Of a stretch of DNA of 64,000 nucleotides, positions 36,426-45,964 are shown one piece after another (the first letter of the stretch is position 1; every line of letters begins with the position of its first letter). A model generated the notes under the pieces. That model had not been told where the DNA came from. It worked only from the letters and a program-made list of their open reading frames with translations, and ran no database searches. The position numbers and the translations under genes were made by a program. The stretch covers positions 1,984,001 through 2,048,000 of the forward strand of contig NZ_JAEHFW010000001.1 in assembly GCF_016522075.1 (NCBI RefSeq), written 5' to 3'. The DNA comes from Mucilaginibacter segetis. Lineage in GTDB: Bacteria; Bacteroidota; Bacteroidia; Sphingobacteriales; Sphingobacteriaceae.

Positions 36426-37619
36426 ATGAAGAAAAAAGTAGTACTTGCATACAGCGGCGGATTAGACACCTCTTTTTGCTGCATTTATTTAACGCGCGAT
36501 CTGGGTTACGAGGTGCACTCTGTAATTGTAAATACAGGTGGCTTTAGCGACCAGGAATTAAAAAGCGTTGAAGAACGTGCCTATCAAATGGGAGTTACAT
36601 CGCACCATGTAGTTGATGAGACCACAAATTTTTATAATACCTGTGTGCGTTATCTTGTTTATGGCAATGTATTAAAAAACAATACGTACCCCTTATCAGT
36701 AAGCGCCGAGAGGGTAAGTCAGGCAACTGCTATAGCCAATTACGCTAAAGAGATCGGAGCCGAATTTGTTGCACATGGCAGCACAGGCGCAGGTAACGAT
36801 CAGGTTAGGTTTGATATGATATTTAACATCCTGATACCCGATGTACAGATCATCACCCCTATTCGTGATATGAAACTTAGCCGCGAAGAGGAGATTGCTT
36901 ACCTTAAAAAACATGGGGTAGAGATGAACTTTGAAAAAGCAAAATATTCTATTAATAAAGGAATATGGGGCACATCAGTAGGTGGTAAAGAAACCCTTAC
37001 ATCAAACTTAGGTTTACCCGAAGAGGCCTGGCCTACCCAGGTTACCGAAATTGAACCAAGAACATTAGAACTCACTTTCGAAAAAGGAGAGCTTACAAAT
37101 ATCGATCAGGAAAGATATGACCATCCAACCAAAGCTATTCAGGCATTGCAGGCAATAGCACAGCCTTATGGCATTGGCAGGGATATTCATGTTGGTGATA
37201 CCATTATAGGTATAAAGGGAAGAGTTGGTTTCGAGGCTGCCGCTCCTATGGTAATCATAAAAGCACATCATACACTTGAAAAACACGTTTTAACCAAGTG
37301 GCAGTTATCCTGGAAAGATCAACTATCGGCCTTTTATGGCAACTGGCTGCACGAAGGCCAGTTCCATGACCCTATAATGCGCAATATAGAAGCCTTTTTA
37401 ACCGATACTCAAAAGAATGTTAGCGGTAAAGTATTTGTTCAATTATATCCTTATCGTTTCCAGGTTGTTGGTATTGAATCTGATCACGATCTGATGTCAA
37501 ACAAATTCGGCAGCTATGGCGAAATGAATAATGCCTGGAGCGGCGAGGATGTAAAAGGTTTCTCTAAAATATTTGGTAACCAGGTTATGATCTATCATAA
37601 AGTAAATCCTAATGATTAA
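36426..37619 (+). CDS. argG: argininosuccinate synthase
   Basis: ArgG joins citrulline and aspartate with ATP. The 397-residue protein begins VVLAYSGGLDTSFCCIYLT (PP-loop), and has the SAERVSQATAIANYAKEIGAEFVAHGSTGAGNDQVRFD segment that marks the family and the KYSINKGIWGTSVGG region. It starts two bases after the GNAT stop and overlaps the cupin gene by eight bases, so translation is coupled in this part of the operon. Confidence 0.96.
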   Translation: MKKKVVLAYSGGLDTSFCCIYLTRDLGYEVHSVIVNTGGFSDQELKSVEERAYQMGVTSHHVVDETTNFYNTCVRYLVYGNVLKNNTYPLSVSAERVSQATAIANYAKEIGAEFVAHGSTGAGNDQVRFDMIFNILIPDVQIITPIRDMKLSREEEIAYLKKHGVEMNFEKAKYSINKGIWGTSVGGKETLTSNLGLPEEAWPTQVTEIEPRTLELTFEKGELTNIDQERYDHPTKAIQALQAIAQPYGIGRDIHVGDTIIGIKGRVGFEAAAPMVIIKAHHTLEKHVLTKWQLSWKDQLSAFYGNWLHEGQFHDPIMRNIEAFLTDTQKNVSGKVFVQLYPYRFQVVGIESDHDLMSNKFGSYGEMNNAWSGEDVKGFSKIFGNQVMIYHKVNPND

Positions 37620-37962
37620 TCAGGTTTTTTCAAGAAGTGAATGCCTCAGCCATTATAAATGGGGCGATGACTGCCACGGCTGGAATTTTGTTGATACAGA
37701 TGCCCTTTCGGTTAAGCAGGAATTAATGCCGCCTGATACAGCCGAGGCGCTTCACTATCACGAAAAAGCCACCCAATTGTTTTTTGTATTGAAAGGCAGG
37801 GCAATTATTACTGTTGACGGAAAAGAACATACACTTAAACCAGAACAGGGCATACAGATAGATCCGGGACAAAAACATTTTATCAGCAACAAAGATCAGG
37901 CGGATCTGGAATTTATTTTGTACAGTTACCCTTCAACAAAAAATGACAGGATTAATTGTTAA
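37612..37962 (+). CDS. cupin domain protein
   Basis: This 116-residue single-cupin protein has metal-site motifs LHYHEKATQLFFVLKGRA (first cupin motif, His at 57 and 59) and DPGQKHFISN (second). A metal-dependent small-molecule enzyme or binding role is likely, but the ligand is unknown. It is wedged between argG and a GNAT gene, with overlaps on both sides (8 bp and 20 bp). Confidence 0.85.
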   Translation: MINQVFSRSECLSHYKWGDDCHGWNFVDTDALSVKQELMPPDTAEALHYHEKATQLFFVLKGRAIITVDGKEHTLKPEQGIQIDPGQKHFISNKDQADLEFILYSYPSTKNDRINC

Positions 37963-38404
37963 GCACATAACTTTAGCTGAAGCACAATTAGTAACCGGAT
38001 TGTTTAATAAATACCGCGTTTTTTATAAACAGCCATCGGATTTACAACTGGCAGAAAGTTTTATAAATGAGCGATTAAGCAATAACGAGTCAGTAATATT
38101 TGTTGCTCTCAATATTAATGATCCTGTAGGATTTGTACAGTTATATCCTAAATATTCGTCTATGCGGGTAACAAAAAACTGGATATTGAACGATTTATAT
38201 GTGGATGAGCCTTACAGAAAAAAGGGGATAGCGACCTATTTGATACATACTGCAATGGAATACGCAAAAGATCATTCCGCGCATTTTGTACAATTAGAAA
38301 CACAAAATAATAATTATAACGCCCAACGATTATATCAATCGCTTGGATTTATAAAACAACAACCGGATAACGAATTTATAATGTATAGGAAAAATGTTGA
38401 GTGA
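37943..38404 (+). CDS. GNAT family N-acetyltransferase
   Basis: This 153-residue GNAT has VGFVQLYPKYSS in strand 4, the acetyl-CoA loop LNDLYVDEPYRKKGIATYLIHTAMEYA (about 85-112) and a C-terminal YQSLGFIK. The substrate is unknown; the neighbouring arginine genes suggest an amino-acid-related amine, but this is weak. It overlaps the cupin gene by 20 bp and lies 3 bp before argC. Confidence 0.88.
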   Translation: MTGLIVKHITLAEAQLVTGLFNKYRVFYKQPSDLQLAESFINERLSNNESVIFVALNINDPVGFVQLYPKYSSMRVTKNWILNDLYVDEPYRKKGIATYLIHTAMEYAKDHSAHFVQLETQNNNYNAQRLYQSLGFIKQQPDNEFIMYRKNVE

Positions 38405-38407
38405 ACT

Positions 38408-39397
38408 ATGGAAATGAAAAAAATAAAGGTTGGCATTATTGGGGGCGCGGGTTACACCGGTGGCGAAATGCTGCGGATATTGATCAATCATCCAAACGTT
38501 GAAATCACCTTTGTACATAGCAATAGCAATGCTGGCAACTTTGTTTATGAAGTTCATAAGGACCTGTTTGGAGATACTGATCTAAAGTTTGCATCTGAAT
38601 TATCCCAGCATATAGATGTATTGTTTTTATGCGTTGGCCACGGTGATGCACGTAAATTTTTAGAAACTAATGATATTCCTGATACCATCAGGATCATTGA
38701 TCTGAGTCAGGACTTCAGATTGAACCAAAATTCAAAAATAAAAGCCAAAAACTTTGTATATGGGTTGCCCGAGTTAAATAAAGATGCTATCGCAACCGCA
38801 CAAAACATCGCTAATCCCGGTTGTTTTGCCACTTGCTTACAATTAGGCTTATTGCCATTGGCCTCTGCTGGTTTGCTGAAGAACGAAGTTCATATAACAG
38901 CCACCACGGGTTCTACCGGAGCCGGACAAAGTTTATCGCCCACCTCACATTTTACGTGGAGAAATGACAACCTTTCTGTTTACAAAGTATTTAACCATCA
39001 GCATTTAAACGAGATCGGCCAGTCATTAAAACAGTTGCAACCTGATTTTGCTAACAGTATCAGTTTTGTGCCTTATCGTGGTGACTTCACAAGAGGCATA
39101 ATTGCATCTATGTATACCCAAACGGATATGAGCGAAGCAGAAGCTTTAAAACTTTATAAAGAATACTATACAGATCATCCGTTTACGCACGTAACCAGTC
39201 GTGACATCGACCTGAAACAAATAGTAAACACCAATAAATGTTTTATACAGGTAAAAAAGATTGATGATAAAATATTCATTGTGAGCATTATGGATAATTT
39301 ACTTAAAGGCGCATCCGGCCAGGCAGTGCAAAACATGAATTTAATGTTTGGATTGGACGAACGCGCAGGGCTACGACTTAAGGCGATCGGTTTTTAA
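38408..39397 (+). CDS. argC: N-acyl-gamma-glutamyl-phosphate reductase
   Basis: ArgC reduces acylglutamyl phosphate to the semialdehyde. The 329-residue protein has the NAD(P) motif KVGIIGGAGYTGGEMLRIL, the catalytic Cys in NPGCFATCLQLGLLP at about residue 139 and a His in SHFTWR. It begins with a possible alternative ATG six bases later (38414). ArgB, which supplies the substrate, is not in this window. Confidence 0.95.
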   Translation: MEMKKIKVGIIGGAGYTGGEMLRILINHPNVEITFVHSNSNAGNFVYEVHKDLFGDTDLKFASELSQHIDVLFLCVGHGDARKFLETNDIPDTIRIIDLSQDFRLNQNSKIKAKNFVYGLPELNKDAIATAQNIANPGCFATCLQLGLLPLASAGLLKNEVHITATTGSTGAGQSLSPTSHFTWRNDNLSVYKVFNHQHLNEIGQSLKQLQPDFANSISFVPYRGDFTRGIIASMYTQTDMSEAEALKLYKEYYTDHPFTHVTSRDIDLKQIVNTNKCFIQVKKIDDKIFIVSIMDNLLKGASGQAVQNMNLMFGLDERAGLRLKAIGF

Positions 39398-39459
39398 GCC
39401 CATCGCCGTATCAGCACTTGTTTTTAATTTAAGTTTTTTACCCTGTTATTTTTATAAAA

Positions 39460-40590
39460 ATGAATTTATTCGACGTCTACCCTATTAACCCCATAAATAT
39501 TGTCAAAGGCATGGGTAGCCTTGTTTATGACGACAAAGGCACGGAGTATCTTGATCTTTACGGCGGTCATGCGGTAATTTCTATTGGTCACACCAATCCG
39601 CATTATGTAAAACGCCTGGAGGATCAATTGCATAAAATTGGTTTTTATTCCAACTCCATCGAAATTCCCCTGCAAAAGCAACTGGCCGAAAAACTGGGTA
39701 AAATATCCGGCAAAGAGGATTATCAGCTGTTTTTGTGTAATTCCGGAGCCGAAGCAAACGAGAATGCTTTAAAACTGGCATCTTTTTACAACGGTAAAAA
39801 AAAGGTAATCGCTTTCCGTAAATCATTTCACGGACGTACATCTCTGGCAGTTGCCGTTACTGATAATCCCAAAATTGTTGCCCCTGTCAATGAAACACAC
39901 AATGTAATATTTTTACCCTGGGCGGATGAAACTGCTTTAGAAAAAACTTTTGCTGAGCATGAAATTTCCTCAGTAATAATTGAGGGTATACAAGGCGTGG
40001 GCGGCATACAGGTGGCTCCGGTATCATTTCTGCAAAAAATAAGATCACTTTGTGATGGACACAATGCTGTTTATATAGCCGATTCTGTACAGTGTGGCTA
40101 CGGGCGTACGGGTAAATTCTTCTCACATGATTTTGCCGAGATAAATGCCGACATCTATTCAATGGCAAAGGGAATGGGCAACGGTTTTCCAATTGGCGGC
40201 ATTATTATCTCTCCAAAAATACAAGCCACTTATGGCATGCTGGGAACTACGTTTGGTGGTAATCACTTAGCTTGTGCTGCAGGTTTAGCCGTATTGGAGG
40301 TAATGGAACAGGATAACCTGATCCAGAACGCCGCGGATTTAGGCAGCTACCTGATAGAGGAGCTTAAAAAGTTTAATAAAATAACCGAAGTGCGTGGCCG
40401 TGGTTTAATGATAGGTATTGAATTACCTGCCGAACTATCGAATGTTAAAAAGGACTTGTTATTTAAACATCAGATATTTACAGGAGAAGCTAAACCAAAC
40501 GTAGTTAGGCTTTTACCTGCTTTAAATTTAACAAAAACTTACGCCGACAGATTTTTAGAGGCATTAGATAAAACGTTGGCTTCTTCTTAA
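39460..40590 (+). CDS. argD: N-acylornithine aminotransferase
   Basis: This 376-residue class III PLP aminotransferase has the PLP-lysine in SMAKGMGNGFPIGG (about residue 238), CNSGAEANENALKLA and the acidic PLP ring contact in YIADSVQCGYGRTGKF. It makes N-acyl-ornithine in the arginine pathway. In Bacteroidota with succinylated intermediates it would act on N-succinylglutamate semialdehyde. There is a 62-bp gap to argC and a strong hairpin before argF. Confidence 0.93.
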   Translation: MNLFDVYPINPINIVKGMGSLVYDDKGTEYLDLYGGHAVISIGHTNPHYVKRLEDQLHKIGFYSNSIEIPLQKQLAEKLGKISGKEDYQLFLCNSGAEANENALKLASFYNGKKKVIAFRKSFHGRTSLAVAVTDNPKIVAPVNETHNVIFLPWADETALEKTFAEHEISSVIIEGIQGVGGIQVAPVSFLQKIRSLCDGHNAVYIADSVQCGYGRTGKFFSHDFAEINADIYSMAKGMGNGFPIGGIIISPKIQATYGMLGTTFGGNHLACAAGLAVLEVMEQDNLIQNAADLGSYLIEELKKFNKITEVRGRGLMIGIELPAELSNVKKDLLFKHQIFTGEAKPNVVRLLPALNLTKTYADRFLEALDKTLASS

Positions 40591-40632
40591 AGACATTTTG
40601 TAGGCACTGTATAGAATAAACATTTTTAATTA

Positions 40633-40680
40633 AGCCTTACTTACAAATCACCTTATTGAAAGGTGATTTTGAGTGAGGCT
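40633..40680 (+). promoter_or_regulatory. long intercistronic hairpin between argD and argF'
   Basis: AGCCTTACT (40633-40641) pairs with AGTGAGGCT (40672-40680), and AAATCACCTT pairs with AAGGTGATTT around an ATTGA loop, with a small internal bulge: about 19 base pairs in all. The argF' ATG lies 16 bases after its end. It may limit read-through or protect the transcript. Confidence 0.6.
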
Positions 40681-40696
40681 ACTATAAACGAGGCTC

Positions 40697-41644
40697 ATGA
40701 AATTATTTTCTTCTGTAAATGATGTTAAAGATGTAACGGCATTAGTTGCCGAAGCATTACACCTGAAACAAGATCCTTATGCTTACCAGCATTTGGGTAA
40801 AAATAAAACGTTATGCCTCGTTTTTTTAAATCCAAGTTTGCGTACACGTATTAGTACCCAAAAAGCAGGAATTAATTTGGGCATGAATGTTATCGTGCTA
40901 AACATAGATAAGGAAGGCTGGGCACTGGAATTGCAGGATAATGTGATCATGAACGGCACTACTGTAGAACATATCAAAGAAGCAGCAGCTGTTATGGGTG
41001 AGTATGCTGATATTATTGGTGTGCGTTCTTTCCCCGGGTTAAAAGACCGTGAAGAGGATTACAGCGAGAACATATTTAACAAATTTGTGGAATATTGTGG
41101 TGTGCCTGTTGTAAGTTTAGAATCTGCTACACGCCATCCGCTGCAAAGCCTTGCCGATCTGGTAACTATACAAGAACTAAAAACCATTAGCAGGCCTAAA
41201 GTTGTATTAACCTGGGCACCGCATATAAAAGCCTTGCCACAGGCTGTACCCAACTCGTTTGCTGAATGGATGTGTAAGGCCGATGTTGACTTTACTATTG
41301 CCCACCCGGCAGGTTATGAACTTGCTACGGAATTTACTCAGGGTGCAAACATTACGCACAACCAGAACGAAGCCTTAAAAGAAGCTGATTTTATCTACGT
41401 AAAAAACTGGTCGGCTTATGAACCTTATGGTCAGGTACTGCCTGGTAATGAGGATTGGATGCTTAATAATAAAAAGCTGGAAGTTGCACCTGACGCAAAG
41501 GTTATGCATTGCCTGCCGGTGCGTCGTAATCTGGAACTCGCCGATGAAATATTAGATAGCGCCAGATCAGTTGTTATCCATGAAGCGGGAAATCGTGTTT
41601 GGGCGGCACAGGCCGTATTAAAACAGATGTTGGAAGCATTATAA
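40697..41644 (+). CDS. argF': N-acylornithine carbamoyltransferase (probably N-succinylornithine type)
   Basis: This 315-residue transcarbamylase has the carbamoyl-phosphate motif FLNPSLRTR (STRT-like), ATRHPLQSLADL and HCLPVRRNLE, with the HCLP motif of ornithine/acylornithine enzymes. It closely follows the Bacteroides fragilis N-succinylornithine transcarbamylase layout, including KVVLTWAPHIKALPQAVPNSFAEWM. Residue 90 is Val. In published swap mutants this position is Pro in the succinyl enzyme and Glu in the acetyl enzyme (Glu92, Xanthomonas), and Val at it gave succinyl specificity. So the succinyl form is favoured, from memory of that work. Its TAA overlaps the ATG of the next gene. Confidence 0.92.
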   Translation: MKLFSSVNDVKDVTALVAEALHLKQDPYAYQHLGKNKTLCLVFLNPSLRTRISTQKAGINLGMNVIVLNIDKEGWALELQDNVIMNGTTVEHIKEAAAVMGEYADIIGVRSFPGLKDREEDYSENIFNKFVEYCGVPVVSLESATRHPLQSLADLVTIQELKTISRPKVVLTWAPHIKALPQAVPNSFAEWMCKADVDFTIAHPAGYELATEFTQGANITHNQNEALKEADFIYVKNWSAYEPYGQVLPGNEDWMLNNKKLEVAPDAKVMHCLPVRRNLELADEILDSARSVVIHEAGNRVWAAQAVLKQMLEAL

Positions 41645-42249
41645 TGTATACCGCCGCATTCAATAAATTTGTTAACGATGAAGAAGTTATAAACTTTATT
41701 CGTAAGTATAGCTTTGGTACAATTGTCACCACTGTAAACGGCTTGCCTGAGGCTACTCACTTACCGTTTTTGATAGAGCTGAGAGATAATAAGGTAGTAT
41801 TGATCTCCCACTTTGCTAAAGCAAATACACAGGCCGCTGCCATTGTAAACGAAACTTCGTTGGTTATTTTTACAGAGCCCCATGCATATATTTCTACATC
41901 CAATTACGAAAAAGAAACGAATGTACCTACCTGGAATTATATAGCAGTACATGCTTATGGCAAAGCTGTGTTAATAACAGATAATATCAAAGTTGATAAC
42001 TTGCTGCGTAAAACAATAAGCTATTACGAATTGGATTACCTGAAACAATGGGACAGTTTGTCCGAAGCTTTTAAATTAAAAATGATGAATGGCATTGTGG
42101 CTTTTGAAATTGTAGTGGATAATTTGCAGGCAAAAAAGAAACTTAGCCAAAACCGCACAGAGGTTGAGCGGGCTAAAATAATAGACAACTTAGGTAAGTC
42201 TGCCGATAAAAATGAACAGGAAATAGCCCGGTATATGAAAAGAACTTGA
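41644..42249 (+). CDS. PaiB-like FMN-binding negative regulator
   Basis: This 201-residue protein has the PaiB layout: EVINFIRKYSFGTIVT at the N-terminus, LPEATHLPFLIE, HFAKANTQAAAI and YISTSNYEKETNVPTWNYIAVHAYGKA in the FMN-split-barrel fold. PaiB proteins bind FMN and are linked to transcription or small-molecule detoxification. Its ATG overlaps the argF' stop (TAATG), so it is in the arginine operon by position; its role there is unknown. The longer frame upstream is not used because it overlaps argF'. Confidence 0.88.
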   Translation: MYTAAFNKFVNDEEVINFIRKYSFGTIVTTVNGLPEATHLPFLIELRDNKVVLISHFAKANTQAAAIVNETSLVIFTEPHAYISTSNYEKETNVPTWNYIAVHAYGKAVLITDNIKVDNLLRKTISYYELDYLKQWDSLSEAFKLKMMNGIVAFEIVVDNLQAKKKLSQNRTEVERAKIIDNLGKSADKNEQEIARYMKRT

Positions 42250-42258
42250 TTTAAAGCA

Positions 42259-43500
42259 TTAAGTACTTTTAAATGAAGCGTTGATCACCCTGTTCAATGT
42301 CAGCCCCTGTACTATGATAGAAAAAATCACTATAAAGTAAGTCCCGGATAGCATCAGATGTCGGTAGGGCGAGTCGGGTAACACCAGCGCAAGAGCTATG
42401 GAAATCCCACCCCTTACCCCTGCCCAGGTAAGTATATTTATACTGCCGTAATTCAATTTTAACGACCTGCGCAAAAAAGTTAGCGGCAGTAAAATACTCA
42501 GCCATCGCGCAGCCAATATAATAATAATGCCTATCCCTCCTATTATCCAGTAATTACGGATAAAAGGCAAATTAACCATTTGTAAGCCAATCATTACAAA
42601 AAGCACGGTATTCAGCATTTCATCTATTAAAACCCAGAATTTCTCCAGCGCCTGATGCGAATGATCTTTATTATCGGCATTTATAGAGCGATTCCCTGCA
42701 AATAAACCTGCCGTAACAACCGATAACGGTATGGAAAAGTGCAGATAAGCCGCAGAAACTGATATAAACATAACAAGGCTTAGAGACACCAGTACAATAG
42801 TTTGAAAATCACTGATTGATCGCATTAAACGGAATGCGATATATCCGGTTAGCGCACCTAAAAAAATACCGCCGAATACCTCCTTTATAAATAAAAAAAT
42901 GGTTTTCCCGAAATCCACATTGTCTTTTCCTGATTGGGTGATCTCTAACAAAGTAACAAATAACACCAGTCCAATACCATCGTTAAACAATGACTCGCCC
43001 GAAATTATAGTTTCAAGATTGGTAGGCAGCCGCGAGCCCTTAATGATAGCTCCTACAGCTACGGGGTCTGTAGGCGAAACCATAGCGCCAAATAACAGGC
43101 AATACCTGAATGGGATTTGTATATTTATAAATCCGGCTACGTAATAAAAAAGGGCACCAAAAATGGCTGTTGATAAAATTACCCCCAGCGTACTTAAAAT
43201 AATTACTGGCCGCATCTCTCTCTTCAGTCGGCGGGTGTTGAGATTAAAAGCACTGGCGAACAATAAAAAACCCAACATTATATTGAGCACCGTTTTGGAG
43301 AAGTTGATATTAGTAGCTAATATGGTAAGATACTTTGCTATACCGGGATTTAGGTTATCAACTATAATAGTAGCTACAGAACCTATTATTGCCAAACTTA
43401 CAATACCAATAGTTCCCGGTAACTTAATAAAGCGGGCATTAATGTAGGAATAAATAGCACTTACAATAATGAGCAGTGCAATTATGGCGAATAAATCCAT
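42259..43500 (-). CDS. Na+/H+ antiporter, NhaP-type CPA1
   Basis: This 413-residue antiporter has about 12 hydrophobic segments, the ion-site FGAMVSPTDPVAVGAIIKGS and the SLFNDGIGLVLF motif of CPA1 proteins, and WAGVRGGISIALAL near the C-terminus. It exchanges Na+ or K+ for protons at the inner membrane. It is convergent with the PaiB-like gene and 47 bp downstream of the NDH-2 gene on the same strand. Confidence 0.92.
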   Translation of the reverse strand: MDLFAIIALLIIVSAIYSYINARFIKLPGTIGIVSLAIIGSVATIIVDNLNPGIAKYLTILATNINFSKTVLNIMLGFLLFASAFNLNTRRLKREMRPVIILSTLGVILSTAIFGALFYYVAGFINIQIPFRYCLLFGAMVSPTDPVAVGAIIKGSRLPTNLETIISGESLFNDGIGLVLFVTLLEITQSGKDNVDFGKTIFLFIKEVFGGIFLGALTGYIAFRLMRSISDFQTIVLVSLSLVMFISVSAAYLHFSIPLSVVTAGLFAGNRSINADNKDHSHQALEKFWVLIDEMLNTVLFVMIGLQMVNLPFIRNYWIIGGIGIIIILAARWLSILLPLTFLRRSLKLNYGSINILTWAGVRGGISIALALVLPDSPYRHLMLSGTYFIVIFSIIVQGLTLNRVINASFKST

Positions 43501-43546
43501 TAAGTATGTGGCGTATGATTATTTATATAATGTGTCCCTGCAAAAT

Positions 43547-44845
43547 CTATTCCGCAACAGCATCTTCCATCATCGTTTTAGTATCAAAGTGATGAATAAC
43601 AAGCCTGTTGTCGCTGTTACGGGTGATGTATCCGGTTGCCCAGTTTAAAAACACGATAGCCTTGTTGCTAAATCCGGCTAATGATAATAAGTGTACAAAC
43701 ATCCACAGCAACCATGCAAAAAACCCTTGAAAATGAAGTTTATGTATGTCCGCTACCGCCTTATTCCGTCCTATAGTGGCCATGGTACCCAAGTCGTTAT
43801 ATTTAAATGGTATAGTTGGTTGATTTTCTATAATATTCATCAGGTTTTTTGCCAAATGCTTTCCTTGTTGTAAAGCTACCTGAGCCACTCCGGGGTAACC
43901 TTGCGGATTATTACTATCGACTACAGCTGACACATCACCAATAGCAAAAATGTTGTTGTAGCCTTTTACACGGTTTATTTCATCAGTTTGTATTCGGCCG
44001 CCGCGTGCTATAACCTCCTTAGGCATTCCATCGGGCACTTCAGCCTTCACCCCGGCTGCCCAAAACACGTTCCGCGTTTTGATAATGGTGCCATCGTCAA
44101 TTTTCAATTCATCACCATCATAACTTTGTACATGCACACCATTATAAATGGTAATTCCCATTTCAGTCAGGAATTTTTTAGCTTTTGATGACGCCTGCGT
44201 CGACATTGCTGCCAACAGCTCCGGTTTTCCTTCTACTAAAAAAACATTCATATCCGCATCACACAAACCAGGATAATCTTTACAAAGAACATATTTCCTA
44301 AGTTCTGCAATAGCACCCGATAGCTCCACCCCGGTTGGCCCCCCGCCTACAACCACAAATGTGAGCAGGGCATTTCGCTCCGCTTTATCAGTAGTTACCA
44401 GCGCTTTTTCGAGGTTTTGCAATAATAAACTTCTGATATTTAACGCCTCGGCTATATTTTTCATTGGCATGGTATAGTGTTCCAGTTGTTTATTGCCAAA
44501 ATAATTGGTGTTAGCACCCGTAGCTATAACCAGGTAATCGTAATAAATATCGCCGATGTCGGCCTTTACTAAGTTATGGTTCGTATCAATCTCGTTAACC
44601 TCTGCAAGATGGAAGGTAAAGTTCTTTTGTCTGCCAAATATCCGCCTGATGGGGAAACCAATAGAATCACTTTCAATAGCCCCGGTAGCTACCTGATAAA
44701 GTAATGGCTGAAAGGTATGATAATTATGCTTATCCAATAACAATATTTCTACGGGGGCGTTTTTTAATTTTTTTGCCAGTTGTATGCCGGCGAAGCCGCC
44801 GCCAATGATAAGTACACGTGGCTTTGAGTTAGTTTTTTTATCCAT
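43547..44845 (-). CDS. ndh: type II NADH dehydrogenase (NDH-2)
   Basis: This 432-residue flavoprotein has the FAD motif VLIIGGGFAGIQLAKKL at the N-terminus, the NADH motif FVVVGGGPTGVELSGAIAEL and a second FAD contact NIFAIGDVSA. A C-terminal amphipathic region with WLLWMFVHLLSLAGFSN would bind the membrane. It passes electrons from NADH to quinone without pumping protons, complementing the Nuo complex, whose C and D subunits are at 47.3-49 kb. Confidence 0.92.
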   Translation of the reverse strand: MDKKTNSKPRVLIIGGGFAGIQLAKKLKNAPVEILLLDKHNYHTFQPLLYQVATGAIESDSIGFPIRRIFGRQKNFTFHLAEVNEIDTNHNLVKADIGDIYYDYLVIATGANTNYFGNKQLEHYTMPMKNIAEALNIRSLLLQNLEKALVTTDKAERNALLTFVVVGGGPTGVELSGAIAELRKYVLCKDYPGLCDADMNVFLVEGKPELLAAMSTQASSKAKKFLTEMGITIYNGVHVQSYDGDELKIDDGTIIKTRNVFWAAGVKAEVPDGMPKEVIARGGRIQTDEINRVKGYNNIFAIGDVSAVVDSNNPQGYPGVAQVALQQGKHLAKNLMNIIENQPTIPFKYNDLGTMATIGRNKAVADIHKLHFQGFFAWLLWMFVHLLSLAGFSNKAIVFLNWATGYITRNSDNRLVIHHFDTKTMMEDAVAE

Positions 44846-44989
44846 ATTTTACGTAACTGACTGCAAATTAATTATTAATTCGAACGGTTAGTCTTAGTTT
44901 TAACAGGATAAAGTAAGTATCTGTTTTAAACTGCGCTATTTTTTGGTACATATTACAGGTATTGTTAGTTTTAACCCACAAAAAGCAAC

Positions 44990-45952
44990 ATGAAACAATT
45001 ATTTATACTCTTAATAGGCACGTTTATACTAAGTAGTTCGGCACTATCTCAAGTAAAACAGGTTGATAGCTGGACAGATGGAAAGTACGTTAATGTTAAT
45101 GGTGCCAAATTATGGGTTGTAACTGTTGGGGAGGGCGACCCCATTATATTTATAGCCGGCGGCCCCGGTGGTGCGCATGTTGGGTTGCGCAGTTTTGACC
45201 CGCTGGCGCAAAACCATCACCAGCTTATTTATTTTGACGCTTTTGGACGCGGCAAATCAGACACAGCAAAAAATGTTGCAGAATATACACTTGCGCGCGA
45301 TATTGATGATATCGAAGCTCTTCGTATTGCTTTAAAGCTCGACAAAATAACCGTACTCGGTCACTCTTACGGCGGTGTGGTGGCTCAGGGTTATGCTATT
45401 AAATACCCGGCTCACTTAAGTCATTTAATTTTAGCTGATACTTTTCACAGTTACTTAATGTGGCAGGCAAATGATGATAACTCCAACCATGAAATAAAAA
45501 CTAACTATCCTGAAGTTTGGGACGAACTGATGAAAATTCGGGAAAGGGGCGCCGTATCAAGCGATCAGCAGCATCAGGATATATATAGCCGTGTACCTTA
45601 TGGTTTTTTATATGCCTATAACCCTGATAAATTCCTGGGCAGAGGACGTAAACCTTACCCTAACCCCAATAACACTAAATTATATTACCAAATGGTCGGA
45701 AAGGATGGTGACTTTATAGTAGGCAGCGATATAGGTTCATTTGATTACCGTAAAGATTTGAAAAATTTAAAAATGCCTGTATTGATACTGGCCGGGCGTT
45801 TTGATAGGGTTGCAGTTCCAACAATGATGGTTAAGTATAAAGAATATTGTCCGCAGGCAGAATTTGTAATGTTCGAGAAGTCGGGACACAACCCTCAGGT
45901 TGAGGAACCTGAAAAGGAATTTGCAGTAATAAATGATTTTTTAACCAAATAA
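44990..45952 (+). CDS. secreted alpha/beta hydrolase, proline iminopeptidase-like
   Basis: This 320-residue protein has a signal peptide (about 1-21, ending ALSQ), then an alpha/beta-hydrolase domain with oxyanion GGPGGAHVG and the nucleophile GHSYGGVVAQG at about 122. The catalytic acid is in LAGRFDRVA and the His in KSGHNPQVEEP. The GGPGG motif is that of proline iminopeptidases, but the substrate is not certain. It would act in the periplasm. Confidence 0.88.
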   Translation: MKQLFILLIGTFILSSSALSQVKQVDSWTDGKYVNVNGAKLWVVTVGEGDPIIFIAGGPGGAHVGLRSFDPLAQNHHQLIYFDAFGRGKSDTAKNVAEYTLARDIDDIEALRIALKLDKITVLGHSYGGVVAQGYAIKYPAHLSHLILADTFHSYLMWQANDDNSNHEIKTNYPEVWDELMKIRERGAVSSDQQHQDIYSRVPYGFLYAYNPDKFLGRGRKPYPNPNNTKLYYQMVGKDGDFIVGSDIGSFDYRKDLKNLKMPVLILAGRFDRVAVPTMMVKYKEYCPQAEFVMFEKSGHNPQVEEPEKEFAVINDFLTK

Positions 45953-45964
45953 TATAGGCTAAAG

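Noticed and set aside
40591..40696. A tRNA or other RNA gene between argD and argF'
   Set aside because: The fold is a single long hairpin without cloverleaf arms or a CCA-type end.
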